A DNA stretch of 64,000 nucleotides from Asterias amurensis (Eukaryota > Echinodermata > Asteroidea > Forcipulatida > Asteriidae). Shown piece by piece: positions 1 to 15,500 of the stretch. The translations under genes and the position numbers were made by a program. The notes under the pieces were generated by a model. That model saw only the letters and a list, made by a program, of their open reading frames with translations. It did no database searches and was not told where the DNA came from. Where the stretch lies: assembly GCF_032118995.1 (NCBI RefSeq), contig NC_092649.1, forward strand, positions 25,597,927-25,661,926. The letters are read 5' to 3'. Positions within the stretch are counted from its first letter, which is position 1. Each line of letters opens with the position of its first letter.

Positions 1-493
1 GGGGTGGGTTTGTTAGGAGGAAGTGGGGATATGAAAGCGGGTTGTGGGTTAGTGCATGAGCCATGCAGAGAGCGGAACAGGCAAAATGAGCATGCCAAAA
101 ACCAAAGCAAACAAAAACATTACTAGTGGGCAAATTGCCATTTGCGAGTTAGATTTGAATAATGTCTGGTACAATGACTTGCTTGATCACAATTTTCCGC
201 TTAAATCATGCATTTGTGTACACTGCTCCTAAACCATGCAATAATCTCCCTCCATATTTTGACAATCATCTTCATTTTAGATCCAGTTTTAAAACACACT
301 TAAATCCAAGTTAAAAACAGAGAAATTGGCATCACCCATAGGCACCATAATGGCTGAAAATGGGCATCAACTCCAAATAATCCAATATAATCAGTTGATA
401 AACATCCCTTTCATGCACCATTTATTTTAGTGATAATTTGATCATATGTGCACAACCATTTTGTACTTGTTTCTTTTGAAAATGGCGATCCTG

Positions 494-1192
494 TTTCCCA
501 TTCTGAAAACTGTGTGGCTGTGTGATCTTTATTTTTTGTTTTACAACTATTTTTCTGAAGGGATTTAAACCATATGAAAGAGTATTTATAACAGCAAATA
601 AACATGCAAATATCACATCTCATGGCAACAAAATATATGTAAAATAGATTAAACTAGAACATGCATAATGCTATAATGGCTGCCATGCTTTGCTGTTAAG
701 TGTTGGGGTTGAACAAAGAAAATATGTTTCCCATTCTGAAAACTGTGTGGCTGTGTGATCTTTATTTTTTGTTTTACAACTATTTTTCTGAAGGGATTTA
801 AACCATATGAAAGAGTATTTATAACAGCAAATAAACATGCAAATATCACATCTCATGGCAACAAAATATATGTAAAATAGATTAAACTAGAACATGCATA
901 ATGCTATAATGGCTGCCATGCTTTGCTGTTAAGTGTTGGGGTTGAACAAAGAAAATATGTTTCCCATTCTGAAAACTGTGTGGCTGTGTGATCTTTATTT
1001 TTTGTTTTACAACTATTTTTCTGAAGGGATTTAAACCATATGAAAGAGTATTTATAACAGCAAATAAACATGCAAATATCACATCTCATGGCAACAAAAT
1101 ATATGTAAAATAGATTAAACTAGAACATGCATAATGCTATAATGGCTGCCATGCTTTGCTGTTAAGTGTTGGGGTTGAACAAAGAAAATATG
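494..1192. repeat. 233-bp tandem repeat, three copies
   Basis: Three consecutive units of 233 bp start near 494, 727 and 960, each opening with TTTCCCATTCTGAAAAC. By eye the units are almost identical, so the duplication is recent or is being homogenised. Short ORFs of 61-70 codons recur in each unit only because the unit recurs; they show no protein-like features. The array ends abruptly at about 1192. Confidence 0.93.
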
Positions 1193-1229
1193 ACTAGAGC
1201 ATATTTGAACCTGCAACTTCAGAATTAAC

Positions 1230-1360
1230 TTGCCGATACTATACATCTACGTTGGTGGTCTTCCTACTTTGTAAATATCTTTGCTCGGGGGTGCCAGTCA
1301 GAAGCCATTCAACCTGTAACTGCCGTATAGCCAGGGATCACACCCAAGTTTAAGATACAA
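1230..1360 (-). repeat. Fragment of a tRNA-derived SINE body
   Basis: This block shares a body sequence (a GTGATCCCTGGC-type segment in reverse complement, plus the phrase about a 'TTTGCT' spacer) with the SINE copies near 16,380-16,570 and 48,240-48,450. The stretch from 1200 to 1990 otherwise shows no exon that I can support. Confidence 0.4.
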
Positions 1361-1996
1361 CCTGGGACGTGGTTGCAGAGGGATCTTTGTTCAACTTTAA
1401 AATAACTAAAATTTACCCAGCCAACTTACCCAAAACAGTTACGCACATTATGCTTTTCTGTTACCAAACTCAAATAGTCATAACAATAATACAGGAGACT
1501 GGTGAATTTACCAGTAAGGTAGTCAAGGCGCTTGAACAAAGATAACATTATTAAGACAGGTTTTTGAAGTTTTGCTGAATTAATAGACCATTTTTGAGCT
1601 CTTAAAAGGGGTTGGTGTATAATGACAGAAAAATGACAAGGGGAAATCCCTTCTCTTAGTGGTAAGTGTAACTGGATTGACACACCTGCTGCTGACTAAT
1701 GGGTGAGGGTTCCAATCCCACCCAATAAATTATACCTCACAGAAAGTATACAGTAGGCCTATACAGTGCTTTTCACACATTGGTGAATGGGTAAAACCAA
1801 ATAATATCTATTAGACCACTTAGATTCATTCTTTCATTCATAATGGTTTATTATGATCATGCATTGCAGCCAAAAGCTGAATTACACATGCAGCAATAGA
1901 TCAAATTACACAACACAAAAACCGCTGAAAACGTGGAATGACAACACACAGAATAACAACAAGCATAAGAAAATAACTTAAAATTGAGATAATTAC

Positions 1997-3548
1997 CTTC
2001 TCCTATATCTGTGGCTACGTCAGCACCATGGGTAGAAGACACGGGTCTCTCACTGTCTCTTGTCCCTGCAGAAACAGCTCTCATAGTCTCCTCATCAGAG
2101 GCATCTGCCTGGGTCTGTGTACATGTATAAAGTATGCACATTGTGACTGTTTGCTGTATAAAGTCTTTCACTTATTTTTAAGAGAGGAATAATCCATGAA
2201 TTACACAAATGTAGGAATGTTCCTATCATTACTGACTGTTAACCAAAAAACAAAATTGGCAGGGGGAGGGGTGTTGTAAACCTTAGAACTTGGCAAAGGC
2301 TGTCACAGCAAGACATCTAGACGCCTGCTGCAAAGACCAGGTGGCGTCACTTATTTATCAGAGGGTAAGATCTGAGTAAGTTTGTTTGTCTGTACAATTT
2401 TGAAGTAAGAAGTATTTTGCAAGTATATTAAGTGAAAATCTTATTTAGCCACTCGAAAAAAAAAAAAAAAATAAAATGACAAAGCTGGGACTTGGTCCCA
2501 AGGTTGTAATGTAATTTTGGTAGAGAGTTGGTATATAAATCTCAAATTCGCAGATTAAAATCCAGCTCTAGCCAATATTTCTGTCCCCTGTCAGTTTCCC
2601 TCGTGGTGTATTACTTAATACTACTGACAATAGCTTGACTGTTATCTCTCACCTCTGAGGTAGCTGACTGAGGAGCCTTGGGTTTCTTCCAATCATCCAG
2701 AATGGACTTCTTGCTGCCTTTCCCCGTTACTTTCTGCTTCGTTTGTTTCTCTCCAGGCTTCGCTGGTTTCTTCTCAGTAGATGACGACTTGGAGTCCTTC
2801 TGGACTACTGGAAGAGCAGGGACGGCAACGTTTGGTTTGGACTTTAAGGACGGATCAGATGTTTGGGGACTAGGCGTGGAAGCTGAAGATGTTGAAGACA
2901 CGACACTTCTCTATAAAAGAAGAACAAATGTTATTGGAGCTACTGAAATAAAATGGAGAACTGCAAGAGGAGATAATAATAACACTAATAACCAGTTTTT
3001 ATATAGAGCTTTTCACATCCGAAGGGCATCTCAAAGTGCTTTCAACAGTATTACCCCTGGTCACTGGGCCTTGATTCATTCCTTTTGAATGATCTCAGAT
3101 CCCTGGAGAGTGTACAGTCTGAGCAACAAATATGCACTATTCGGCTAAAACAATCACAAGAACCATCTCTGCCCTCACAGGTTCCCCATTTTACCCCTGG
3201 GTGGAGAAAAGTAATTATAGTTAAGTGTCTTGCTCAGGGACACAAATGTCACGACCGGGTTTAGAGATACTAGAATAATAGTAATAGATAGTCCTGTATA
3301 GAGCATGTATCTACCATTAAGGCACTCAGGGCAGTTGAACATACATCTTCATTTACAGTAAGTGGGATTCATTTCTTGACTTAAAATTTATTATACAAAA
3401 ACTTTTAATCACATGGCAGTTATTATTACCTTTGATGTGACACCACCGTCAACAGATACAGTCAGTTTGGAAGCGGATGTCCTCGATGGTTCAGCTTGGC
3501 TTAGGGATGTAGCAGAAACCTCGGCCTGACGTTCAGCAGCAGACATCT

Positions 3549-3598
<50 letters not shown>

Positions 3599-6500
3599 CT
3601 GTCACCAACGCGTACTCTCTCCCCTTTCTTGGCCTTCTTCTTGACGGGTGTTTTCATGCGAGGTTGGCCCGAGGATTTCTAGTGAACGATAACAAAAACC
3701 TTGTTAAAGGCACTGGACACTATTGGTAATTACTCAAAATAAATCTTGGCATAAAAACTTACTTAGTGAACGAGTAATGGAGAGCTATTAATTTTGGTTT
3801 TTACCCATACACCTATGTGTATATTCAGTACTTCCCCCGAGTCCTGTGAAAAAATATCACAGGCATATTACTCAGGTGGGATTCGAACCCACGACCCTTG
3901 CAATTCTAGAGCAGTGTCTTACCAACTAGACTACCAAGGTTGCCCGGTAGCTAGAGGCAGTTCGAATCCTATGTAATGGAGAGCTGTTAATAGTATAAAA
4001 TATTCTGAGAAATGGCTCCTTCTGAAGTAACATAGCTTTTGAGAAAGAGGCAAATTCTCACTCAATTCAGGCCTGGCCTTTTTCAGGCACCTGAAAGCAC
4101 ACAAATTTGTACAACAAGAGTGTTCCATTGTTTTACATCCTTACTGTGGTCAATGACGTCATGAGCAATCCATCTATTGTAATAAAATGAAAACAATCAG
4201 GTTGCCGTGGCAGCTACTTTAATACAAAGCAATCCTCACAATTTCTTTGTGTTGTGGGGAAAATCTCACTATTGTTTAACTCATTACTTGATGTTTCCAT
4301 TGTTTATAATCGTTTGATGAATTGACCTCTCTAAAAGTTACCTGCAAATTGTCTTGTGTGCTCTTAATTTCCGCAACTGTTGCCATGAGGGGCTGGAAGG
4401 AATAGAAGGATACAAGTCACATTTATAGAAATACAAGTTGCATGCAGGTTTCATTTTGTTGATGGTCTATTTTATACAATAGTATTTCAATGTTTTTAAA
4501 GTAATTAATGTGCAATATTGTACTTTTTATTCCAGAGAAGTGAAATAAATAAATAAATAGATAAATCAATATTAAAAAGTGCCCCATGTCAAACATGGCA
4601 GTCGAACAGTCAAATTGTTTCAACTGGTTTCAACTAATGTCCAACTGGTACATGTTGGATTCAACTGGTAGCTCAACTGGTTGCAAAAAAACAAACCAGT
4701 TGAAACCACTAGTGTAGTTGCCAACTGGTAATTATTGTGGCGTCAATCAGATACCGGTTCAATCCAGTTACCAATTCCCAGTCCAACTGGACCAGTTAAC
4801 ACCAGTTGAACTGGTTTCAACTGGAATTTTCACCTGGTAGTACAACATATGAATTGGCAAGAACACAGAACACAACCCCGCATCACCCCCAGCCCCCCCC
4901 CCCCCCCAACAAACATCTTGATTGTAACAAACTTAAAACATTAAAAGCCATTTAAAAACTGAACAAAATTGCATCCCCCAAAACTGGATTACCTGGGAAG
5001 TCCTGTCAAGCTTCAATGGCTTGGGTATAGTCACTGGTACCCTCTTCAGCAGTGACTTAGCGTCAATCTTCATCTTAGACATGCTGTACTTAGACACTTC
5101 CTCGTCGGGCTGTTTCAGGTCAGAGAGTCGAATGACCCCAGCTTTAATCTCCTTGGATTCTTTCTTCTGCAACTCTTGCATTTCCATAACTGTTTTGGTT
5201 GAAGATAAACATTATTAGAGAGCAACTACATGTAGTAGGTTTTTCTTAGCATGGGATGATGTCTAGTGGTATAACATTTGTTCACGAATAGTAGGGGTCA
5301 TGGGTTCAAATCTCAAATGAGAGAAAAATCTGTGGGTTTATCGCCCACATCAGTGAAGGGTTAAACAAAAATAAGAAGTTTTAAGGTAAAGTATACCTTT
5401 GGGTTTTTGGGTTCATTTGGTTATTTTAATCCTAAATATAGATATATACAATCAACTATACTCGTTAAAGTTTTTTCAAAAGGTGTTCAGACTTTTGAGC
5501 TTTCAACGAATTTCTGGAGCGATTATTTCCAAACAGGAAGAATAATCTGTAATTGGAATACACAATCTGAGAAAAGGCATCTGACAGTAACGTTTCTCGG
5601 ATTCAAAGGTTTGAGGATAAAAAATGTTTTCTCTACCATATCCACATCAGTTCAAAGTGCAATAAAAATGCTGCACACTATCGAAAGCTGCTGTACTTCT
5701 AACCAAAATAGTTTGTTTCCCATTATTTTAAGAGTGATTACCAAATGTATATCTCGATCCCTTTAAATTCTTTGATTTGACTCATCTTACGTGATATCTT
5801 GTTGGTTAGTTTGACGTCTGCCTCCTCCTCCATAGCTTCCCCATCCTCATCAGATTCATCTTCAGCCTCACTCTCATCCTGCCAACACAGCAAAGAAAGG
5901 ATATGGAGGAGATGAAGAATGGACCGATCCATTAGGCTCCGCCCACGACACACGTGTGAGCAAAAACACGTGAGCCTCTCCAATGCCTTTCTGCACAATC
6001 TGCCGTGCGCGCCAAGCATACGCACACGCATGTCGGACCTTATTTGTCGGACCTTCGTTGCGTTGTGATTGGTCAATACGCAATGTGGCGGAGCTTAATG
6101 GATCGGTCTATTGCACACGATACAGATAACGTTCTGAGTTGTACTGGATTTCGAACCCACACTCTGCTGCTGATAGCGCCAGAGCTTGGGTCCGGTCAAC
6201 CAGACCGCTTGGCCACGACACACTACAATCTATACTGTCTGTTGGCTACAAAGCCCGGCTTGGTAAATATAGGCTATCAAACATTTTTCCAAAATTAATT
6301 TCTCCCTTAAAGAAAACATTCCTTAGTTGAACTCTGTATGACAGCTTGTACATAAAACAAGAAGAAATTTTGTACAATTGATACCTCTGAGACGTCATAT
6401 TCACTGCGGGATGAAGGTGGTGATGGGGTAGGTGACGGGCCTGGTGAGGTCCCAAACTGAGGCATATCAAAGTCCAGTGGAACATCCTCCCTCTGAATAA

Positions 6501-9500
6501 GATTCAACTTGCTGGATCTACTCCGACGCTTTTTGATTAAAGACAGAGCTGTAGCAAAAAGAAAGAAAGTTAAGTTATGCTAAGTTCAGAAAATGACTAA
6601 TTCTGATCCAGCATTGAATTATAAAAAAGAAGTACAAGCACAAATTATAACAATGCTAACACACATCAATGTAAGGTTAAAACCAAAATGAATATTCTTT
6701 ATCCCCGATGCAAATTTAAGATACATTATATCATTGTGGTACCAGCTGCTAATATATTCTAGATTCTAACCGCCTCTAGCTACCGAGCAATCCCGGTGGT
6801 CTTGTTGGAAGACACTGCTCTAAAATTGCAAAAGTGTGGGTTCAAACCCCACCCGAGAATTATGCCAGTGATTTTTTTCACAGAATTCAGGAAAGTACTG
6901 AGTATACAGTGCTATCAATTATTGACGTAAGATAAAACCAAATTTAATATTCTTTACCCCGATGCAAATTTAACATCTAAAAGTATAAGTACTACACACA
7001 ATCATAACACAGGCATGTAACTTAAATTGGGAGGGGGGCAGGCTTGATAAGGTGCCACACTGTGGCAAATCAAGATGCACATAATAATGATAGTCTGAAA
7101 AAGAGGCGTTGCAAATGACCTTGAACTTTGCTCCTCATCTCCTCCTTGCTGACATCTTTCCCAGAGGTCAAGAGGTCAACTGTTGAGAGACGTCTTGGGG
7201 TAATACTTGGGGATATGTACATCTCAGTAGGAGCCATAGAGAAATCACCATCAGAATCTTCCTCATCAGACTGGATGCAAATAGAAGAAAATATATATGG
7301 GTCAATTTAACCATCAGGGGCAAATTTCATGGCTCTGCTTATCGTAAGCAAAGAATCTGCCCTTGCGGAAGTGTATTTCACGGGTTAGCAGGGAATTTTG
7401 GCTTGTGCGTGTGCATACTCCACATTACTAGGCATCTACACTTACACAGGCGCAATGTGGTGCCAATCAAACCAGAAACTCCTACTCTTTTCGATAAGGA
7501 CAAAGCATCAAGGTTAAGTGTCTTGCTTAAGAACACAGGTGTCATGACTGGGACTCAAACCCACACTCTGCTAATCAGAAATACCAGAGCTCGAGTCCGA
7601 TGCTCTTAACCGCTGGGCCACGACACGCCACAAAATGGAGTGTACAAAGGATTGAAACATTTACCTTGTCGGATGAGGCATTAGATGCAGTCAGCGATGA
7701 TCGGCCTCCTCTGAATCTCTCATTATAATCCAAATTAAAAGGAACCTTTAAGAACAGAAGAAAAAAAGAAAATTTGATATTTTACAGTGCTGGTAAGGAT
7801 AGAAAACACAACTCGTAAATCTGAGTACAAAAGCTTACTGTTGATGAAGTTCATAATAGAAAAGTTGACATACCAAATATCCCTCCATGTCCAGAGGGTC
7901 TGGGTTAGCCGCGGCTCCTTCATAGCGCACAGCTGGATCCTCATAAATCTCAGATTCTAAAACAAACAAAAACCAAAGACAGGCAACCACCGTGATATCA
8001 TCTTTCATATTATCTCCTGAAGACGATTAGAGCATACTGATCGAAACGTCAAGTTGTTTAAACTTCTGTTTGTCTTCAGAGCCACCACAACTCACAAGAG
8101 ATATTTTTAAATATCTCTTTAAAATGTTTATGGTGTTACCTTACTAGATTGCATTCTCCACCATGCAAAGTTTAAAATGGCAGTTTAAGTGTCTTTTAAT
8201 TTGTTTACAAAACTTGTGACAACCTAAGTCTTTATAAAAGCTAACATATAAGAATCCTGATAAATACTTTTAACACAAACAGAGCAACTCTCTGATATAT
8301 CATTTATTGGTAGGCTTTCATATTTGAAAGAAATAGCATGAAATGAAAAAAAAAAAAATTCATATTCTCTATTCTGAATGGCCCGTAAAATTCAACTTTA
8401 ATGAAGAAAATGAACCTTAATGAACAGGAACATTGCAAGGGGCACCAAGGCAATGACCAGGGCATTTGGGCAATTACATGTACCTCCGGGAAGCATCAGC
8501 TCTGTGTTGGTGGTTTATGATGACATGAAGACTTTGTTGCAGATAATAAGTTTGGTTGAAATGTTTCAATTAAGGACCGGCCAATGTGAATGAAAATTAA
8601 CTATGATGCTTCATCCTTTGCATTGGACCTAAAGCCGTTGGTCCCCTGTGTTGTGTAACGCACATAAAATAACCCAGTGCACTTATTAAAAAGAGAAGGA
8701 GTTCGCCCCGATGTTCCTGGCTGGATTGGCAGCAAAATATACCACAGCACCTTGTAAAACATTTACATGGTGCTATGTAAAAGGAGTAGCAGCCAATTTC
8801 ACGAAACGCTAGGATTAATCCTATCTCAAGTTAGAACGAGTAACTCGTCCTAGCTTAGGATTAATCTTAAGGTCTGCATGCAACAGTGCAGGGTTGGGAC
8901 TCGTCCTAAGTCCTAAGATCAATCTTAAGTAAGGAATAGTTTGGTGAAATCGACGGTAGGTCTCATAATTCAAACATACTCAAACATATTCCCACATACC
9001 TTGCAGCAAAATAAAAGTTTGAAGCGCCTTGAGCATCACTGAAAGCGCGCTTTATAATAAGCCACTATTATTGTTATTATTGAAAAATACACTGTTACCA
9101 TACAACCATATACGTCTTCTCCCTCATTGACTTTTGACTTGCCTGTTTCAAAGTTTTCTTCAGGGAACTGGGTCTTGGCTGAAGTCGGTAAAACTGCAAT
9201 GAAACGAAAAACCATCCAAACATTCACATTGTTGCTGCTTTATTTCAACAGGGTTGAACAAGGTTTATGGGGTGTCATGGCTGAGCGGATAAGAGCATCG
9301 GGTTCAAGCTCTGGTGGTTAATTCATCGGGATGTGGGTTCGAATCCCGATTGTGACACTTGTGTCCTTGAGCAAGACACTTAACCATAAGCTTCTCTCCA
9401 CCCAGGGGTGAAATGGGTACCTGTGAGGCCGGGCAGAGTTGGCCTATGTGAATGATTAGCTTGGAGCACAGTAACTCGCAGCACTGGCTGTATACTCTCC

Positions 9501-12500
9501 AGGGAGCTGAGATGGTTTAAGGAATGAAAAATATGGCCCAGAGACAAGGGGTAATAATTATAAAGTGCTACATAATTGGGTCTCAGAATTCATCACTTCA
9601 ATATCATATCTTTCTGAAAGTTTGTATATACTCAGGGCCTTGAGTACCTTGTTGGTAGCCTTCGGGCTAGCATACTGTAGATCGCTATATAAAACAAAAT
9701 TGATTTCTAACTGGGTTAAGAAAATGCTGTCTTTAAGGGTCCTGTATTAAAAATTTAAAACAACATCAACACAATTAGTGTCACATAGCAGCATACATGT
9801 ATTACTTTCAAATTAAAAATAAAAATTTACCAAAAAATGGATCATAGCTTACCCTTCGTATGAGTGATAAAAAAGAGATGATTCATGTATCCCAACATCA
9901 GGTCTCCCTTTGAGTTGATGAATCTAGCGGCACTTATCGGTTCTTCCAGAGCAATCTCAGTCATAAGGGACTTCTCTGTATCCCATACCTTTACTGCACC
10001 ATCAGAACTACATGTATGTAGAATAGAAACATTAATATACAAAGACAAATTGGCGACTCTCAGGCCTGGAATTTCATCTGTAAAAGGACAAGGCCAATTT
10101 CATACTGCTAAAGGGAACTTCCATTGGAAATTTTAAAGTAATTGGGAAATTTTTGAAGGGGCACCAAGGCCAAGACCAGGGGCAACAGAGTGCATAGCCT
10201 TCGTGGTCTGTGTTTAATTACAGTCCTTTGCTCAGTGCTATAAGGTCCTTATTTGCAAACTAAATATGTTTGTAATAATCAAAAGGGATATAAACTTAAA
10301 ATGGCTACAAATCAGAAACAAATTAAATACAACAGAGAAATATTGTCCCAATCTAGTCAATTTTCTGAGCTTATAATTATTCTAAATTTACCCAGTCAGT
10401 TTCCCTTGTGGTTTATTCCTTGATGTTTGAAACAAAAGTAACATCCCCTAAAAGACACTGGACACCTTTGGTAATTGTCAAAGACTATAGTATTCTCACT
10501 TTATGCATCTCAACATATGCATAGAATAACAAACCTGTGAACATTTGAGCTCAATTAGTCGTTGAAGTTGCGAGAGAATGGAAGAAAAAACACCCTTGGC
10601 GCAGGCCAGTTGTATGCTTTCAGATGCCTTGAATTTGAGACCTCAGCTGAGGTCTCTTATTAAATTTCCGTAACAGTAAGCACAAAAATCTGCTTACCGG
10701 TAAACAGCTTTATGAATTTGGGCCTGAGGTTTCAACCCTAGCCGAGTCTTTCTTGAAGACTAAACCCTGTTTTTGTGTTCAATTCAGGGAATAACTGAAA
10801 CAAATTTTGCTTGTTTTTTTCCTACCTGCAGGACACGAAGATCTGAAGGCCACAACAAGAGTCGACTGCAACAATTGGTGCAACGTGGTCCCTCTGTCTA
10901 TCTTTCACCACCACCCCCTCATCAGGAATGGAATAGACCATTGAGCTCGTAACTGGTTTTAAATGGTGCAAGATCAGGCTTCCATCTGAATGACCCGTGA
11001 GAAAGACAGAACCCTGCATTGAAATATACAAAAAATAGAATGAATAACAAATTTAATTAAATTTTTAAGCAGCTGAAAATTGTATACATATAAAGCATTT
11101 TTTATAAAGGATTGATATAGATAAAAAGCTTACTGATTATGAAGTTCATACTAGAAACAATAATTTGATGAAGTATTTCCCTAAAAGAAACTGTATCTGC
11201 ATAAGAAAACATCACAGCTGATGTCAATTATGACAACCAAAATTAAGGACAATGTGCTGAAAACTGTGCCTTGTATCTACACCAAGGAAGGCTTGTTATT
11301 TCCCATTCCTATAACTGCCAGTTTGTTCGCCGTTGGTTTGGACAATTAATATGAATACATATAAATTTCATGTACATTATATGGTTTATCACACAAAACA
11401 TGAACGTAGTCGGCAACTATGTTATCATGTCTACAAATCCTGTAAAAACCTTTAACTTAAAAAGCAGCTGCTAAACATAGTGCCTTTTACTGAGATCATG
11501 ATGACGCTATCTGGCATTTTCAAAAACGGAGTATATCAGTCTTTGTATTGTCAAGATGAAAAGATGAATATAAATAAACAATTGCTATAATCATTAACGT
11601 TAAAAAGAATGACTGAAGTTTGTTCTTACTAGTCTCGAGTAGCCAGTGACATCCCTTGGAACATCAACCAAATGTTGGAGCTCAAGACCAGGCAGAGACC
11701 AGAACTGAAAGACGTCATTATCTCTAAGGTGGCTCTTGGCTATCAGGGTGCTGTGAGCTTTATCAAATACCATGTCAAAGATCTGCAGAGACGGAAAGAA
11801 CGGGGGAATGGAAATATTGTATTTCTTGATTTTTCTCTGCTAAGCAAAAATGAGCAGGATACCAGCCACCACAGATTGTATTTTCGACACAATATTTTGG
11901 CTGGTAACCATATTCTGGCCATCATAATATTTGTGAAGCTTAAATGCATTGGACACTATTGGTAATTACTCAAAATAATTGTTAGCATAAAAGCTTACTT
12001 GGTAACAAGCAATCTAGAGCTGTTGATGGTAAAAAAAACATTGTGAGAAACATCTCCCTCTGAAGTAATGTAGTTATTTTGAAGGGTTAATTTCTCACTC
12101 AAATATTACAAGACTTCAGGCCAGAAGCCTTTTTTCGACATCTGAAAGCACACAAATTTGTGCAACAAGGGTGGTTTTTCTTTAATTATTCTCTTGCAAC
12201 TTTGATGACCAAATGAGTTCAAATGTTAACAGATTTGTTGTTGTATGCGTATCTAGGGATACACCAAGTAAGAATACTGGGCTTCGACAATTACCAAAAC
12301 GTCTCCAGTGCATTTAAGAACTAGTTCAATGAATTCTGGTGCTACATGGTATCAAGGTGATGCAATACCTTTCTAAAATGGGTCAATTGATTCAATATGA
12401 GCTCTGCAAAGCTGTACAAAAATGAGGGGCGGCTTGGGACGCCCTTTCGTTGTAAAAAGCACTATTGACCCCTTGCATGCGCGTCACACGCAGCGACTGA

Positions 12501-15500
12501 TGCCACGCTCACCATGTTGGTGGTCAATAGGTTTACGTGTAAACGTCGCGTCACCTAAAAATGCGCACTTCACTGAATAAAACACGTTGACATTGACCAC
12601 CAAAATGGCGCATCCAAGATTACGCTGATGATGACGTCAGGTGAAATGGGTCAATATAAGAACTGAACATTATTTATTATCATTATTAGTAAATAAACAA
12701 ATCTTATTGGTTCATATAGATACTCACTGAATCTTTGCTTGCTTGTAATTCACAATATCGATGGCCAAACAACATTGGATCCATAAACAGAATACGCCCA
12801 TCCTGTGGCACAAAATTTAAACAATTATAGTATTATTGTTATAAAACTGCTGTTGCTGGCAGACCTGGGCCTCATTTCGTGGCTCTGCTTACCACAGAAA
12901 GCTGCATTTTAGCTTGTTAAATAAAGTACTTTACAGGGCACTTTACACGCACAGCTCGCAATAAGCTGTACCTTAGACATAGGGGCTTAATACAACATTA
13001 AAAAACATATTTGTATAGCGCCTACGGCAGGCCAGCCTCTAAGAGCTTTAAGACAAAATTTGTACAAAGAGTTTCTGTAAAACTGTTCCTTTTTCATTCC
13101 ACAAACATTTCAACCAAACAGGTAAATAAATTGAATTGTTTCCCAGATTTTCCATCAGAAACAAATCACCGGAACAAATTCTATATTTATTTTTTTGTAA
13201 TAAAATGACCTCATAACAGAACGGAAACAGGTGAGAATATTTAAGAAAATTAAACATTATATCTACAAATGGATTTTGCAAGCCACCCTCTCTAAGACAG
13301 GATTAAAGCTTTCAGGAGAGTATAACAATTCAAGATTCAAGATGCATCTTACCTTGAGGCCAAGCACAAGGAAGTTATCATTCAAGGGGCATACAAAGCC
13401 CTCTTCAGCCCAGTACATGACATGAGAGGTGACAGTAGCAATGGAGGTACAAGGTGAGGTGGTCTGGTGGAGCCCTCTACCTTGAAGAGTCGCTCGGTGG
13501 GTGGGGAAGGTATACCCTAACTGACTGGAGGCGGGCCCTCTTGAAGCTGGCCGATGTCTTCAAGAAAAAAAAGGCAGAAAATTATCAAGACAAAGTGCCT
13601 ACATGTACATTAATAGTACCAGCAAGATACTAAAATACATTTGCTTCTCTCTACCCAGGGGTATGGGTACCTAAGTGATTGGTTTAGCCGAGTTGCGTAT
13701 TTGTAGCACAAGGCTGTATACTACACAAGGAGCTGGGATGGAAACCAGAACCCAGAACAATGGATTGACCTGGTAAGTCTGCTGCCACCTAGCGACCCAA
13801 AAGTCCCCCATTGATCAAGCAGTAAGTGAAGCGTTATTTTCAAAGTGTATACAAGTTCACCTTTTAGGTTTAAAGACTCTTCGTACCTTGGGGATGTCGA
13901 GGCGCCGGCTGATCCATTCCTGCTTAATGCAGAAGGCCCTCTAGTGTTGATCTTATCTTGAAGACGATTTAAGTCCCATACAGCAGTCCGACAAGCTGGG
14001 TCCGTTCTGGAAATTATAATGTGGTGAACTGTTACTTGAACTCATAGAAATAGAAGCCGGAGAATGCCGAGCTCCACAGCCCCGTGTGTTGTCTGTGGAC
14101 GCAGCTTACTGCACCAAGTGATACGCGTGTATGGCAAAAAGATCATCACGTGACACGCATAAAGTTCGTTTCTACGTGTTTTCATTGGTCAATGTTCATT
14201 ACATCTACTGTATGGCAAAAAGAGCTGGTGTGGTCTCAATGTTTCAAACAGTATACTCTGCTCGTCTTCAAGGGGAATGAAAGGTCGAGACCACACTGGC
14301 TCTTTTGCAGAGCCAAAACTCCCTCAAAAGAAACATTATACACGGTTGTACCCGCAAAGTTTACTATTCAGTATTTATAATTACTTCTTGTTCTTCACAC
14401 CATTCAAAGCTTCAAACACCATGTACATACCTCATTGTATAAACCCATATTTCCTCTTCACTGATGAGTAGGTACACCATGCTGCACTCTCTATTGTATG
14501 TGACCCCAAGGACCTGCTGTAAAGGAGAGATTGACGGAGGAGGCAGGACAGTAGACAAACTCTTCTGATCCTTCATGGATACAAGACGTACACTGTGACA
14601 GCAGGGGATAGTATGAAAAAACAACAAAGAAGTTTATCAAACCGTCTATACTAGCAACAGCTCTCCATTGCTTGTTACCAAGTGTGTTTTTATGCTAACA
14701 ACTAAACTGCGCCAATAAAGTATCTAAACACTTACAAATAGTCAGATTTATCGGAACCTGAATTAGTGTGCCAAAGAATAATTATTCATTTCTATTCACC
14801 GTTAATTTCTGCACATTTTGACACATCTTGTGTTGCGCTACGATGTTGTTTGGTGGATTTATGGACACTTGAGTAGCTTAAGGTCGAATTTCAAAAGTTG
14901 CAAAAGCCCCTATTCACCCCAATTCCAGAAGGGAACTCACACAAGCATCACACACAGACAAAATCACTTTCTTCTGCTGCAGAAGTCACACTCGGGCGGC
15001 CACTCCTCGGCAGGTCGTCCACATTTCCCTGAGCTTGGTAGCCATTCCACCATTTTACTGACCGTCGCTGGTGACGTTCCAACTTGATGAGCTGCAGCTC
15101 GAATCGACATACCGGCTTCTATCAAACCAACGATCCATCCTCTTTCCTGTTTGGTCAGTTGAGCCATCTTTCCTGTTATCTTGAAACACCTTTCCCTGGT
15201 CTTACCATAATCAGGGATTCTGGCTCTTAACCCATTTTGTTGTATGCCTCCCATCTTTGACCCCTTTGCTTGGTTACTGACAATTATTGCTGATGTTCAT
15301 CGCAACCGATTTATCCAAAACGCGACAAACAAATGATTTATAAAGGGCGGGCAAAAGAAACGCTGATCTTACTCGTCACAATACAACGATTTAGCTTGAA
15401 TAGGGGCTTTTGCAACTTTTGAAATTCGACCTAAGCCACTCAAGTGCCCATAAATCCACTAAACAACATCGTAGCGCAACATAAGATGTGTCAAAATGTG

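Noticed and set aside
411-1089. Small proteins of 61-70 residues (MIFACLFAVINTLS... and MRCDICMFICCYKY...)
   Set aside because: They exist only because the 233-bp unit is open in two frames; the same frames repeat with each unit and have no splice or start context.
5407-5766. Plus-strand ORF of 119 codons
   Set aside because: It lies wholly within an AT-rich element in a WD40-gene intron and has no recognisable protein features.
9275-9360. tRNA-Leu gene
   Set aside because: It has A- and B-boxes but poor stem pairing, and the same head is joined to a common SINE body at several places.
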